A stretch of DNA of 64,000 nt from an uncultured Kiloniellaceae bacterium (GCA_947493695.1 CANLSF010000003.1:620001-684000); one strand, 5' to 3'. Counted from the stretch's first letter, positions 52,722 through 62,817 are shown. Numbers and translations are program-made. The notes: generated by a model from the letters alone, not told the origin.

Positions 52722-53690
52722 CTAAGCGGCAAGTTCGGGCTTCTGTTTCAACAACCAGCTCCGGAACTTTTCGACCACGGGTCGCGGGCGCGGTGTTGTC
52801 AACAACTCGTATTCACCAAGCACAACACTGGGCGCAGCCGGAAGCTCCACCAGCGACCCGGCTTCAGTTTCGCGTTGCGTCATCACCGACGGCATCAGGA
52901 TCATTCCCATACCCGCCACCGCACCGTGAATGGCCGTATCGTCCGTGTCGAACCGGTCAACCACCTGGATGCCCGTCGCGCCCTCGCCTGGCAGGGCTTT
53001 TCCTTGCGTTCCTCTCGGCGGTGCAAGCCCGACGATCTTGCTCCAAAGCGTCCAATCCCAGTCATCCTGGGTAGCGCTCAAGACCGGGATACGCCCGATA
53101 TCCTCGAGTCCCCGATAACCGCTTTGGTTTAACAGAGCCGGAGACAGAACCGGCCTGCAACAATCCGCGATGAGAAAAACAGGCCCATTCGACACTGCCG
53201 GGCGTTTACGCGCCTCAGAGCCATTGAGGTCTGGCAGTTCCGGATAGCGGCTGTAGCTAATGGCCAGATCGACATCCGGACTCAAGGGAACGGCAGAGTT
53301 GTGGGTTGTTTCCAGGCGAATGCGAATCTTCGGGTGCCGTTTCTTGAAGCTTTCGAGACGAGGGATCAACCATCGAACGGCGAGTGACACACCGAGGCGG
53401 ACCACCACTTCACTCGCCGAACGCAATAGAGCGTCAGCCGCGCGGTCTATGGTGCGCAAGGGTGGAGCAACATCGTCGAGAAACTGGCGCCCTGCGTCGC
53501 TCAGCAGCACGGCATTGTTCCGGCGTTCGAACAGAACCACACCCAAACCAGACTCCAGGGATTTGATCTGATGGCTGACCGCACTCGGCGTCACGGCAAG
53601 CTCTTCAGCGGCTGCTTTCAAGCTGCCGTTGCGGGCCGCAACTTCGAAAACCCGCACCGCATTCAATGAGATTTGAGACCTCTTCTGCAT
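52722..53690 (-). CDS. LysR-family regulator, GcvA-like
   Basis: A 322-residue LTTR beginning SLNAVRVFEVAARNGSLKAA with recognition helix VTPSAVSHQIKSLESGL, the GcvA/AmpR-type signature. It diverges from an EamA transporter gene over 129 bp, which contains the palindrome TTGATC-GTTT-GATCAA, so it probably controls that transporter. Confidence 0.9.
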   Translation of the reverse strand: MQKRSQISLNAVRVFEVAARNGSLKAAAEELAVTPSAVSHQIKSLESGLGVVLFERRNNAVLLSDAGRQFLDDVAPPLRTIDRAADALLRSASEVVVRLGVSLAVRWLIPRLESFKKRHPKIRIRLETTHNSAVPLSPDVDLAISYSRYPELPDLNGSEARKRPAVSNGPVFLIADCCRPVLSPALLNQSGYRGLEDIGRIPVLSATQDDWDWTLWSKIVGLAPPRGTQGKALPGEGATGIQVVDRFDTDDTAIHGAVAGMGMILMPSVMTQRETEAGSLVELPAAPSVVLGEYELLTTPRPRPVVEKFRSWLLKQKPELAA

Positions 53691-53715
53691 CTAAAAAACT
53701 AAGTCAAAGTCAAAA

Positions 53716-53731
53716 TTGATCGTTTGATCAA
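53716..53731. promoter_or_regulatory. Palindromic site between lysR and eamA
   Basis: TTGATC-GTTT-GATCAA, a perfect 6-bp inverted repeat in the divergent lysR/eamA region, preceded by a repeated AAGTCAAAGTCAAA. It is a candidate LTTR recognition site. Confidence 0.45.
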
Positions 53732-53819
53732 ATTACAGCAACGCACCGAAGATGCAATCAACACAACAGTTCGTTTCGTTTAGTTTCAGATCCGCAGCAT
53801 CGATAGTGAAAGCGCAAAA

Positions 53820-54737
53820 ATGTCCGTAGTGCACCCAGGTGGAGAACAGAAAATTTCAGTTAACACAACAGGGGTTCTCTGGGTTACAGCGGGAACAGCA
53901 CTCTTTACGGTCGTTTTTGCATCAGGAAAATTCGCTGGAGATACTGCATCGGCTCTGCAGATCCTCTTTTTGCGTTACATCGGCGGATTTACAACTTTGA
54001 CAACAATCGCCTTCTTGAGTGGAAAGGGGCTAAAATTTTATACCAGCGCCAAACCGGCAAGGCACTTCTATCGCGCGATATTTGGTGCCTTTGGTGGTGT
54101 CTGCGCGATCCATGCAGCGGCAAACATGCCCATTGTCGACGCAACTGCCATCGGTCTTCTTGAAGCAATTTTTACGATACTGCTGGGCGTTATCCTGCTG
54201 GGTGAACGGATCAGTCCTCCGCATTGGGTCGCAATTCTCGTCAGTTGCGCCGGGGCGGCCGTCATGATGGCAAGCAAGGGTGCGTTTCAGACGATGAACG
54301 CCGGTTATCTATGGCCAGCGGCCTTTGCACTCCTGGGGGCGGTCCTCATCGCCTGCGAGTCCATCATGATTAAGATTCTCGCCGTTTCGGAAAAGCCGAT
54401 GACGGTCCTCCTATACGTTAACGCGTTCGGGATGCTTCTCTTGTCGATCCCGGCCCTGCTGACTTGGAAGTCGCTAGAAGTGACCGACAACCTGCCGTTC
54501 CTGCTTCTTGGCCCCCTCGCCATCACCGCGCAGTATTTTGTGATCAAAGGATTTAGACTGGCCGACGTCTCGGTACTGGGGCCGGTCAGTTACACCTGGA
54601 TCGTATTTGCCGCACTTCTCGGTTTCTTTCTGTTCGACGAGATTCCGGACAGCGGCACAATCATCGGCGCAGTCATCATTGTAATCGGTGGGATCAAACT
54701 GGCGTTGCTCAAGCCAGGTGAGAGTAAGAGGACCTAG
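53820..54737 (+). CDS. DMT-superfamily (EamA) transporter
   Basis: A 305-residue inner-membrane protein with ten helices and two EamA repeats. FLRYIGGFTTLTTIAF, NMPIVDATAIGLLEAIFTIL and GVILLGERISPPHWVAIL mirror the same positions in the transporter at 24162, so the two are paralogues, each with a divergent LysR gene. Substrate unknown; probably efflux of a metabolite. Confidence 0.9.
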   Translation: MSVVHPGGEQKISVNTTGVLWVTAGTALFTVVFASGKFAGDTASALQILFLRYIGGFTTLTTIAFLSGKGLKFYTSAKPARHFYRAIFGAFGGVCAIHAAANMPIVDATAIGLLEAIFTILLGVILLGERISPPHWVAILVSCAGAAVMMASKGAFQTMNAGYLWPAAFALLGAVLIACESIMIKILAVSEKPMTVLLYVNAFGMLLLSIPALLTWKSLEVTDNLPFLLLGPLAITAQYFVIKGFRLADVSVLGPVSYTWIVFAALLGFFLFDEIPDSGTIIGAVIIVIGGIKLALLKPGESKRT

Positions 54738-54766
54738 CGGTCCCGTAGACGCCGAAGTTTCGCCAC

Positions 54767-55345
54767 TTAGTCTTCGCGCAAGAATGCCGGCGGGACTTCA
54801 TCCGTCAACCAGACACCGTTGTCAGATAGAAAGAACAGATGCCCCTTTAAGTGCATTTCAGTCGCAGATACGCACAAAATGACGGGGTCTCCATGACGCT
54901 TACCCACTGATCTGGCTGTTTCGACATCTGTAGAGAGGTGAACATGATGGCGTTGTCCCGGCCGCAATCCCTCTTTCAGGATCGACGGCAGAAACCGGGT
55001 TGCGGTGCCATGATAAAGAACCGCAGGTGGTTCCTTCGGCGTCAATTCAAGATCCACTTTCACTGAATGACCCTGATTTGCGCGGATACGCTCGCCGTCG
55101 TCGGACAGCGCAAAGCGTTGCTTGTCGCTGCTGGCCACCACTTGCTCGATCAGGTCCCGGTCGAGTGAAATTTCCGGCGAAGCTTTTTCCATCAGCTCCG
55201 CCAAATCAACCCAGCCATTCGGATCCAACTCAAGTCCGATAGCCTCCGGCTTGTGACGCAGGACGAAGCTGAGAAATTTGCTTGTCTTTTCGAGCTGTTT
55301 CTTCGACGCCTGCTGATTAGCCTCAGTCTTCTTCGTTGCATCCAT
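54767..55345 (-). CDS. kptA: RNA 2'-phosphotransferase (Tpt1/KptA)
   Basis: A 192-residue KptA. The N-terminal domain has [19 protein letters not shown] with the catalytic Arg30/His31 pair, and the C-terminal ADP-ribosyltransferase-like domain has [19 protein letters not shown] and [11 protein letters not shown]. The enzyme moves an internal 2'-phosphate from RNA to NAD. Bacteria lack the tRNA-splicing pathway that gives eukaryotic Tpt1 its substrate, so the bacterial role is unsettled (RNA repair is proposed). It stands alone, opposite to the upstream transporter. Confidence 0.93.
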   Translation of the reverse strand: MDATKKTEANQQASKKQLEKTSKFLSFVLRHKPEAIGLELDPNGWVDLAELMEKASPEISLDRDLIEQVVASSDKQRFALSDDGERIRANQGHSVKVDLELTPKEPPAVLYHGTATRFLPSILKEGLRPGQRHHVHLSTDVETARSVGKRHGDPVILCVSATEMHLKGHLFFLSDNGVWLTDEVPPAFLRED

Positions 55346-55538
55346 CGTTTGAGCTTCTTCCGTGAAGGATCATTTCAAAGCGCCGGATGATAGCGAAGCA
55401 GCCGGAGTGTTGGAACTGGAAAGCAGTTCCAATGTTCAAGAGCAAAGACCGCAACACTTTTGTATAGGCCTATAGAAAAACGATGATGTTCACCTGCGAA
55501 CCGCGACACTAGCTTGAAATTACCTGTTTCACCCAAAC

Positions 55539-55577
55539 TAGGCGTTGAGGCAATGACCTCAGCGCCTCTTTTTTTTG
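55539..55577 (+). terminator. Strong intrinsic terminator with no upstream gene
   Basis: AGGCGTTGAGG pairs with CCTCAGCGCCT (11 bp, one G-U) around CAATGA, followed by C and eight T residues. It points rightward, but no rightward gene ends before it: the nearest rightward stop is at 54737. A small RNA transcribed through 55380-55577 would explain it; an 8-bp hairpin TTGGAACT/AGTTCCAA lies at 55410-55432. Confidence 0.75.
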
Positions 55578-55602
55578 AAACGACGCGAACCGGTAATTCA
55601 CC

Positions 55603-55734
55603 ATGAGATCAGCCATGTGGATGGCGCTCGCAACAGCCGCTGTGATCGCATGTATGGCAATCAGCCTCTCGCAAGCCGGCAATGCCAATGCAGGAAGCGG
55701 CAACCTGGCATGCGAAGGGCGGCCCACCCGCTGA
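55603..55734 (+). CDS. 43-aa small secreted peptide, tentative
   Basis: A short frame beginning MRSAMWMALATAAVIACMAI and continuing LSQAGNANAG, that is, a signal-peptide-like N-terminus with ANA or QAG cleavage sites and a mature tail of about 12-18 residues containing one Cys. No strong ribosome site is seen and no family is recognised. Possibly a small exported protein or entericidin-like peptide. Confidence 0.35.
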   Translation: MRSAMWMALATAAVIACMAISLSQAGNANAGSGNLACEGRPTR

Positions 55735-55785
55735 CAGACCGCCCTCCTCAAAAACGCGTCACTCTGCAATCAAGCAGCGCTACCC

Positions 55786-56334
55786 TTAGGCAGGTACACT
55801 TGCCTCAAGGCTCTCACCGATTTTCGCCAGCAGATTCTGCGGTGCGGATTCTCCGTAAGGATCGCTCTCACAGTTATCTGAGAAACCGGGCTCTTCGAAC
55901 CAAGCTTCAACCTTGCCGTCGTCAATGATTGCCGCGTAGCGCCAGGAACGCATACCAAAGCCGAGGTTATCCTTGCAGACCAGCATCCCCATCTTGCGGG
56001 TAAACTCGCCGGACCCGTCAGGAATCAGCTTGACGTTAACCAGGCCCTGCTGCTTGCCCCAGGCATTCATAACGAACGCATCATTGACCGAGACACAGTA
56101 GATCTCGTCGACGCCCTTGCCCTGGAACTCGCCAAACAGCTTTTCGAAATCGGGAAGCTGAAATGTGGAACAGGTCGGTGTGAAAGCACCCGGCAGCGAG
56201 AAGATAGCGACGCGCTTGCCCTTGAAGTAATCGTCGGTGGTTTTATTTTCCCAGCGGTAGGGGTTGGAACCGCCCAGAGATTCGTCGCGAACACGGGTAC
56301 GAAAAGTGACGGCCGGAAGCCTTTTACCAATCAT
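55786..56334 (-). CDS. Peroxiredoxin, Prx5 family
   Basis: A 182-residue peroxiredoxin. The peroxidatic Cys is Cys55 in LPGAFTPTCSTFQLP, with the TFRTRV N-terminus and SVNDAFVMNAWGK typical of Prx5/AhpE-like proteins that reduce peroxides with glutathione/glutaredoxin. GAGG 9 nt before the ATG at 56334 supports this start over 56349. Confidence 0.93.
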   Translation of the reverse strand: MIGKRLPAVTFRTRVRDESLGGSNPYRWENKTTDDYFKGKRVAIFSLPGAFTPTCSTFQLPDFEKLFGEFQGKGVDEIYCVSVNDAFVMNAWGKQQGLVNVKLIPDGSGEFTRKMGMLVCKDNLGFGMRSWRYAAIIDDGKVEAWFEEPGFSDNCESDPYGESAPQNLLAKIGESLEASVPA

Positions 56335-56921
56335 GTCTTTTTTCCTCATTGATATTGTGCAATGAGGTTTGGCACTCGAAATTCAAACCCTGAACCCACT
56401 GCACTTGCGTCTTACAATCATTTTAAAATACACAGTATCACTCTCTTTTCAAGAGTATATTTTGTTAAAATTTTGCACTGCAGCATTAACCTTGATTCAA
56501 GATACGGCGAATCGTCTGAACGCCTGCAAATTACATGATTGCAGTAGGTTCTGTCACCGCCCCCGATGCATTCAGCGGTAACTGTGCGCTCTTCTTTCTA
56601 TGAGAAAATATAGAGTTATGCTGCGGCTGCGTTCCAATGCCGATCTGCACAGGGCTTCACTGTCGGTGATTGACCGTCATGACCCTATCTCAACATAAAC
56701 AGTCAGCTCCTAACAGACGCCACAATGCGGCGTTTGCTGCTCAGCGAAATCCAGATGTTTGGCTGTCCGGTAGAGTTTTCCAGCACGCGATTTAGCGAAA
56801 ATTATCCTTTGTCCCTTAGCCTCCAAATCTCAGTTTGGCGAGAGCGTCGCAGGGCGGGTTAAAACAACCGGCACCACAGCCGTCACCCGGAAAGCCGCCA
56901 GATCACATCGAGAGGTTTCCA
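56335..56921. other. About 590-bp gap, nothing assigned
   Basis: AT-richer sequence with only short shadow frames. It contains the peroxiredoxin promoter on the left. No palindrome, tRNA or small RNA could be supported. Confidence 0.35.
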
Positions 56922-57446
56922 ATGCACTTCCGCGTACAGGAAGGCGCTGAGCGCAATTCGGGTCATCCGCCTCCTCCTCCGGGACAAACCAGCTCTCCCG
57001 CTCGGCCGGAGATACCGGCAATCTATTCATTCGATGACCAAAGACACTCGACGGAGCCCCGCCCCCGCGGTGCGGCAACAGAAGGATTGCGGAGAGGTCC
57101 AAGGCAACTCATGGAGATAGGGAGGCGTCTTTGGAACCGCTTGATCGCCTACCGACCGAAAGGTGAGAACACCTGGGCCACGATCGCAGATGCGGCAAGT
57201 ATCGGCGAAATCAGTGAGTACGATCTCTTTCGCGCTGCCTGGATGGCCTGGTATGGCAACAGGGCCAAGGATCGGGAGATCGAAAAGCTCTTTGTAGCTT
57301 TCCTGAATGGGGCCGAGCTTCCCTGCTACGTTCGGCATTTCGCCCGGCAGCTTCTATCCGCCGGAAACGACCCTGCACTGGCATTCGACCGAACACGTTT
57401 CGGGCTCGACAGATACCCCAGGAAAGAAGCTCTAATCCTGCCCTGA
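56922..57446 (+). CDS. Hypothetical 174-aa protein
   Basis: Not recognised. Residues about 1-60 are Pro/Gly/Arg-rich and likely disordered (HPPPPPGQTSSPARPEIP); from about 65 a helical domain follows (MEIGRRLWNRLIAYRPKGEN, EYDLFRAAWMAWYGNRAKDR, FVAFLNGAELPCYVRHFARQ). The open frame begins at 56835 but the ATG at 56922 starts the more protein-like part. The helical region has many Trp/Tyr and could be a small regulator. Confidence 0.5.
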   Translation: MHFRVQEGAERNSGHPPPPPGQTSSPARPEIPAIYSFDDQRHSTEPRPRGAATEGLRRGPRQLMEIGRRLWNRLIAYRPKGENTWATIADAASIGEISEYDLFRAAWMAWYGNRAKDREIEKLFVAFLNGAELPCYVRHFARQLLSAGNDPALAFDRTRFGLDRYPRKEALILP

Positions 57447-57591
57447 CTGGATACACGGGCGAGCGGCAGTGGGTTACGCACCTAAGTTTCGTCGTGAGGT
57501 AAGAGGTACGTCCAATCTATTTTCACTTGCCCGGCTGCCCTTAAAACGCCATTGATCCCTGACGACTTAAGGAAAGCAGTGGAAGCTCAGC

Positions 57592-58056
57592 GTGCTGGAA
57601 ATCTACGTGGACGGCGACGCCTGTCCGGTTAAACAGGAAGTTCTGAAAGTGGCGGAACGCCACAACCTGACCGTCTATATGGTCGGAAACTCGTGGCTGC
57701 GCGTAGGCGACACCCCGCTCGTGAAGCGCATTGTCGTACCGGAAGAACCCGATGCCGCCGACGACTGGATTGCCGAACACATCGGGAAGGGTGATATCGC
57801 AATCACTTCGGACATACCTCTCGCTGACCGCTGCCTGAAAAATGGCGCCGGTGTTTTAGGTCCGACCGGCAAACCCTTTACAGAACAGTCTATCGGCATG
57901 GCGTTGGCAATGCGTGATCTGAAGGCGACCCTGCGCGAAACAGGGGAAATCTCAGGCGCAGGCCCCAGCTTTTCCAAACGTGACCGCTCGAACTTCCTGA
58001 GCGCCCTCGAGGAGTCGGTGCAGGCCAGCAAAAAACAATCCAGGCTTGCGAGATAA
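57592..58056 (+). CDS. YaiI/YqxD family (DUF188) protein
   Basis: A 154-residue PIN-like protein of the YaiI family. VDGDACPVKQEVLKVAERH at the start and DIAITSDIPLADRCLKNGAGVLGPTGKPF are the conserved regions, with acidic residues forming a probable metal site. It starts with GTG at 57592. Function unknown; a nuclease role is possible by fold. Confidence 0.92.
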   Translation: MLEIYVDGDACPVKQEVLKVAERHNLTVYMVGNSWLRVGDTPLVKRIVVPEEPDAADDWIAEHIGKGDIAITSDIPLADRCLKNGAGVLGPTGKPFTEQSIGMALAMRDLKATLRETGEISGAGPSFSKRDRSNFLSALEESVQASKKQSRLAR

Positions 58057-58103
58057 CGCCTCCCGCCCGGACTGGTTTCGGGGTATAGAATTTAATCGCT
58101 CAC

Positions 58104-58119
58104 AGTCATGTTCATGACT
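58104..58119. promoter_or_regulatory. Palindromic operator candidate before nucleoside hydrolase
   Basis: AGTCATG-TT-CATGACT, a perfect 7-bp inverted repeat 35 bp before the nucleoside hydrolase start. Its place suggests binding of a regulator, not identified in the window. Confidence 0.4.
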
Positions 58120-58153
58120 CAGCCGCCATCCCTCTCGCGCAAGGACTCTCATC

Positions 58154-59107
58154 ATGACCGCACGCCCCATTATCATCGACTGCGACCCGGGTCAGGATGA
58201 CGCGATTATGCTCCTGCTCTCAATGGCGTCGCCGGACGAACTCGATATTCTTGGTATCACGACCGTTGCAGGAAACGTTCCGCTGGCTCTGACCGCACGC
58301 AACGCCCGGATCCTCTGCGATCTGGCAGGCAAACAGGAGATTGGTGTTTACGCCGGTTGCAGCCGGCCTTTAGTTCGAAATCTGGTCACGGCGGAAGAGG
58401 TTCACGGCAAAACCGGCATTGACGGCATCGAGATTACTGAGCCCCGGACGCCTCTGCAGACGCTTCACGCTGTCGACTTCATCGTGGAGACGCTGTTAGC
58501 CGCAGAAGACAACTCGATCACACTGGTTCCGATCGGGCCACTCACCAACATTGCTGCTGCACTGGTCAAGGCCCCTGCGATCGCCGGCAAGATTAAAGAA
58601 ATCGTACTGATGGGGGGCGCAATGCGCGAAGGCGGCAACACAACGCCATCCGCAGAATTCAATATTTACGTTGACCCCCATGCGGCAGACGTCGTCTTTC
58701 GCTGCGGACGCCCCATTGTGGTCATGGGCCTGGACGTAACGCACCAGGTGCTTACTACCCAGGCGCGCTTGAAACGCATCAAGGAGCTGGGCAACCCGGT
58801 TGCCGAGGCGGCCCACAACATGCTGGCCTTCTTCGACCGCCACGACGTTCATAAGTATGGCTCAGACGGCGCGCCGCTTCACGACCCCTGCACCAGCGCA
58901 TATTTGCTCAAGCCGGAACTCTTTACGGCCAAGACCTGCAATCTGCAGGTCGAGATTCATTCCGAGCTGACAATGGGTCATACCGCTGTCGATTTCTGGC
59001 ATGTTTCGGACCGCCCCAAGAATGTCGATTGGGTCTATGACGTCGACGCCGACGGATTTTTCGATCTGCTCACCGAGCGTCTTGGGCGGTATCGAAGAAA
59101 GCTATAA
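58154..59107 (+). CDS. Inosine/uridine-preferring nucleoside hydrolase
   Basis: A 317-residue ribonucleoside hydrolase. The calcium-binding motif IIIDCDPGQDDAIMLL at residues 6-21 with Asp9, Asp15 and Asp16 is diagnostic, followed by ITTVAGNVPL and IVLMGGAMREGGNTTPSAEFN. It cleaves the N-glycosidic bond of nucleosides to ribose and base for salvage. DPCTSAYLLKP near residue 250 supplies a further metal-binding residue. No operon partner is visible. Confidence 0.94.
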   Translation: MTARPIIIDCDPGQDDAIMLLLSMASPDELDILGITTVAGNVPLALTARNARILCDLAGKQEIGVYAGCSRPLVRNLVTAEEVHGKTGIDGIEITEPRTPLQTLHAVDFIVETLLAAEDNSITLVPIGPLTNIAAALVKAPAIAGKIKEIVLMGGAMREGGNTTPSAEFNIYVDPHAADVVFRCGRPIVVMGLDVTHQVLTTQARLKRIKELGNPVAEAAHNMLAFFDRHDVHKYGSDGAPLHDPCTSAYLLKPELFTAKTCNLQVEIHSELTMGHTAVDFWHVSDRPKNVDWVYDVDADGFFDLLTERLGRYRRKL

Positions 59108-59141
59108 AAAATGCGGGGCAACTCGTCGAGAGCAACCCCGC
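59105..59141 (-). terminator. Terminator of the lipoprotein gene
   Basis: On the minus strand GCGGGG pairs with CCCCGC around an inner GCTC/GAGT stem, followed by A and six T residues. It ends the leftward transcript of the lipoprotein at 59206 and overlaps the end of the convergent nucleoside hydrolase gene. Confidence 0.65.
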
Positions 59142-59205
59142 TACGATTGTCATGTATTCTGTATCATCTATCCGACGACAGCATGACGCGGTTTTTTGTT
59201 AGGTC

Positions 59206-59718
59206 TTATTCGACCTTAACGCCAAAGATGTCTTTGCAAACAATCTTAGCAAAGTCTTCGCTCAAAGATTTCTCAGCATCAGACATCATAGCAGCGCCAA
59301 CGAATCCACCCCATGCGAACTCGCGGGTAATGTAATATTCGCCAGTTTTCTCGCCGGTGGCTGAATCGATCAGCTCTACCCGTCCCCCCAACTCAATCTC
59401 GTCACCGATGAAAATTGACTTGGCAACGTCTTGATCTTCAAACTCAACAACTGCGACATGCAGTTTGTGTCCAACCTCACCTTGTGAGCAACCTGGCACC
59501 CTCTGCTTAAGCTCTTCGGTCAGAAGAACCTGCAAGTTCGGTTGTGGCTTTGGTGTTTCAACGGAAACACTGATTTCAGTTACTTTGATGGTGTCGATCT
59601 TACTTCTATCGGCTCCCTTGATCGCAGCGATGTCTGAAGACGCGCAGGCCGATAGGGTCAAGCCAAGAATTCCAAGGGCAAAAATACTACGAGCCGGATA
59701 TCCAGCAAGAATTTTCAT
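59206..59718 (-). CDS. Small lipoprotein, DUF4410-like
   Basis: A 170-residue lipoprotein. The signal peptide ends with the lipobox LTLSAC, giving acyl-Cys at about residue 25. The mature part has ISVSVETPKPQPNLQVLLTE and EIELGGRVELIDSATGEKTG, resembling DUF4410 lipoproteins, which form a small beta-sheet domain. The ATG at 59718 is used rather than the start at 59742. Function unknown. Confidence 0.75.
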   Translation of the reverse strand: MKILAGYPARSIFALGILGLTLSACASSDIAAIKGADRSKIDTIKVTEISVSVETPKPQPNLQVLLTEELKQRVPGCSQGEVGHKLHVAVVEFEDQDVAKSIFIGDEIELGGRVELIDSATGEKTGEYYITREFAWGGFVGAAMMSDAEKSLSEDFAKIVCKDIFGVKVE

Positions 59719-59742
59719 GTTACGAGCACTCCAACAAGACAA

Positions 59743-60068
59743 AAGGACACAACCCCGCCCAGAGGGCAGACCAACGAGCTCTGCAAACGGTCGAAAAAAC
59801 CCGATTTCAAAGAAAAACGCCGATCAAAGGTTGTGTGGCGATACTATCCACCAAACATTAACGAGTTTTTTTATGTGATCGCATACATGTGTGGGTTGTC
59901 AAGATTTATGTCATTCCGAATGGACGGAATTGGAGCTTCCAAATTATACCCCTTGATCGATCAATCACCAAAACCGAGCGGTTGCATATTGGTTGTCATA
60001 TAGATTGATAGATATTTCGGAATACCTACTCCCGCCCTCATCGGCATGACGGTTGGCTTCGGGCAATA
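59743..60068. other. About 330-bp noncoding gap
   Basis: No gene is supported. It holds the lipoprotein promoter and sequence after the leftward PAS gene. Only short shadow frames and a loose AT-rich stretch near 59900-60000 are seen. Confidence 0.35.
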
Positions 60069-60599
60069 TCAAGTGTGACTGCCTTTGCGTCCCAAGACCG
60101 GCACGGTGAGATTCACAAACATATCAATGTTTTCGCCGCCGCTCGAAAGTGGCCAAACGCCGCGTACAGCGGGACGCCAGTGGTAGAGCTCGTGATAGAC
60201 TGATGTCTCCCAGAAGCTGGGTATCTCTTCCTTTAGCGTGAAAAGATATGGCTCGACGACGACCTTGAGGCTCTTGTCGTTTACGACCTCTCGTGACGTC
60301 CGGCCCGTAACATCATGGCCCACGAGGGTCGCCATCTCGGTTCCGCACAAGCGGTAGTAAAAAAAGACCCCCTCCTCGTCCTCACGCAGCTCAACAATCA
60401 GCATCCAGGGCAGAATCATCGCCCCCATTACAAGTGGGTCCAGATCCTTTCGTGATGGGAAGCGTTCCAGCCTCGCATTTAAGGAGCGCCAATAGCAGTC
60501 AAAATGCCCGATGGCATTGTTGTGATGCGGCGGGGGCTCCGCAATGCGTTTTGCGCCTCTATAGAACGCTATATGATGCGATGACGGGGTTTCAGACAT
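60069..60599 (-). CDS. PAS-domain protein (PAS_5 type)
   Basis: A 176-residue single-domain protein. HFDCYWRSLNARLERFPSRK, DLDPLVMGAMILPWMLIVEL and FFYYRLCGTEMATLVGHDVT are the start, middle and core of the PAS_5 family, abundant in Rhodospirillales and related alphaproteobacteria. No output domain is attached; role unknown, perhaps sensing of a small ligand. Confidence 0.85.
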   Translation of the reverse strand: MSETPSSHHIAFYRGAKRIAEPPPHHNNAIGHFDCYWRSLNARLERFPSRKDLDPLVMGAMILPWMLIVELREDEEGVFFYYRLCGTEMATLVGHDVTGRTSREVVNDKSLKVVVEPYLFTLKEEIPSFWETSVYHELYHWRPAVRGVWPLSSGGENIDMFVNLTVPVLGRKGSHT

Positions 60600-60829
60600 T
60601 ATGCCTGATCCTCAATAAATTATGCGGCCCCAATAAACCGCGAACCCTATGGTATCGCTATTCGAGAGCCAATCTCGCGATACCTAAAAAAAAACCTCAT
60701 GAGAAACTCAAATAGCAACACTCAGACGGTTCGGATCGTGTGACCAATCAATCGTTCCTGTACGGATTTCTATGCAAACAATAGAATAGAAGAAAGGCCG
60801 CACTACCATCCCCAAGAGGAGCCGTAACG

Positions 60830-61687
<858 letters not shown>

Positions 61688-61698
61688 GTCCAGCAGTC

Positions 61699-62778
61699 CT
61701 AGCGTTTTATCAAAATCAGAGTACCGTCGCTCAAGCCATAGGCCAGCTCAGGCACGCCATCGCGTTCCAGATCACTGGCAACGACAGCCGTGGTAATGCG
61801 TGCAGCATGTCGACCATCTGCAGGCAGGCTGGCAATCACCTTGGCTTTTCCATCTGCGGCACTGACGATTTGCAAGCGGCTTCGCGACGCATCAGGCACC
61901 GCGAGATCAAGGATACCATCGCCATTCCAGTCGATTACCGCAGCCATATCCAGTTCCCGACTGCCGATGGCGTGATTGGAAAAGCCGTGCAGCGCCTGTT
62001 CCTCGAGCACGCCCTTGGGCGTGAGGGAGATGAAACGCAGCATGCCGCCGATGTGTGGCGTCTCCACGTAGGCAATCTCGATATCGCCATCACCGTCGAA
62101 ATCAGCCGCACCCGCCGGGTTCAGCCAGCGGTGAGACAGCCCGATCGCGGTTGTTTCGCCCAATTGAACGATAGCCTCTTCTTCTAGACCGTAGACCGCC
62201 AGCGCTGCACCGCCTTCAAGGTAACTGCGGATCACAAGCAATTCGTCTTGCTTATCACCATTCAAGTCTATGACGCGGACACGCAGATCTTCGAAAACCG
62301 AGTCTGGCCCCAGCTCAAAGCTCGCACTACCGCCATCGCGAAACTGAAGCGCAAGGCCGGAAGCCTCAATGTCATCGCCGAGGATCGCATGATTGTAACG
62401 TCTGGTCGGCCCGCTCAGCCACGCTGTTCCGATCCGATCTTGCCCAGGCGTTATCTCACCATCCGGGAGTTTGTGAACCGGTTCGACACGAGGCACGGGC
62501 ACAGCATCTTTTTCGATGTCGACGACTTCAGGTTTTTCACCGGTGAATACGAGTCGCCCGGATGAGCCGTCACACAAGGTCACTGAGATCCGGTCAGCTA
62601 ATTTCCCATTGGCAATGCCGCCAGGCAAACTCCCCTCGCCCTTGAGATTTACAACACACAGCTGTTCCGGACCGAGCTCAATAGTCTCGGTTGCAAGTAC
62701 GGCCGAAACCGGCAGGCCACCAAAAAGTGTTGCTGCGACCAGAGTCCGAAAGCCCATGACCGAATAGAACCTCTTCAT
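61699..62778 (-). CDS. Secreted FG-GAP/VCBS-repeat-like protein
   Basis: A 359-residue exported protein. An N-terminal signal peptide (VMGFRTLVAATLFGGLPVSAVLA) is followed by repeats of the FG-GAP type, D-x-D/N-G-D-x-x-x-E/D-L: RVIDLNGDKQDELLVIRS, AADFDGDGDIEIAYVE, VIDWNGDGILDLAVPD and DLERDGVPELAYG. These fold as beta-propeller blades and bind calcium. No enzyme domain is attached. It converges with the dioxygenase gene. Confidence 0.85.
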   Translation of the reverse strand: MKRFYSVMGFRTLVAATLFGGLPVSAVLATETIELGPEQLCVVNLKGEGSLPGGIANGKLADRISVTLCDGSSGRLVFTGEKPEVVDIEKDAVPVPRVEPVHKLPDGEITPGQDRIGTAWLSGPTRRYNHAILGDDIEASGLALQFRDGGSASFELGPDSVFEDLRVRVIDLNGDKQDELLVIRSYLEGGAALAVYGLEEEAIVQLGETTAIGLSHRWLNPAGAADFDGDGDIEIAYVETPHIGGMLRFISLTPKGVLEEQALHGFSNHAIGSRELDMAAVIDWNGDGILDLAVPDASRSRLQIVSAADGKAKVIASLPADGRHAARITTAVVASDLERDGVPELAYGLSDGTLILIKR

Positions 62779-62817
62779 TTCAAGACATGCCACGCATACA
62801 ACGACGAGGAATCGAAC

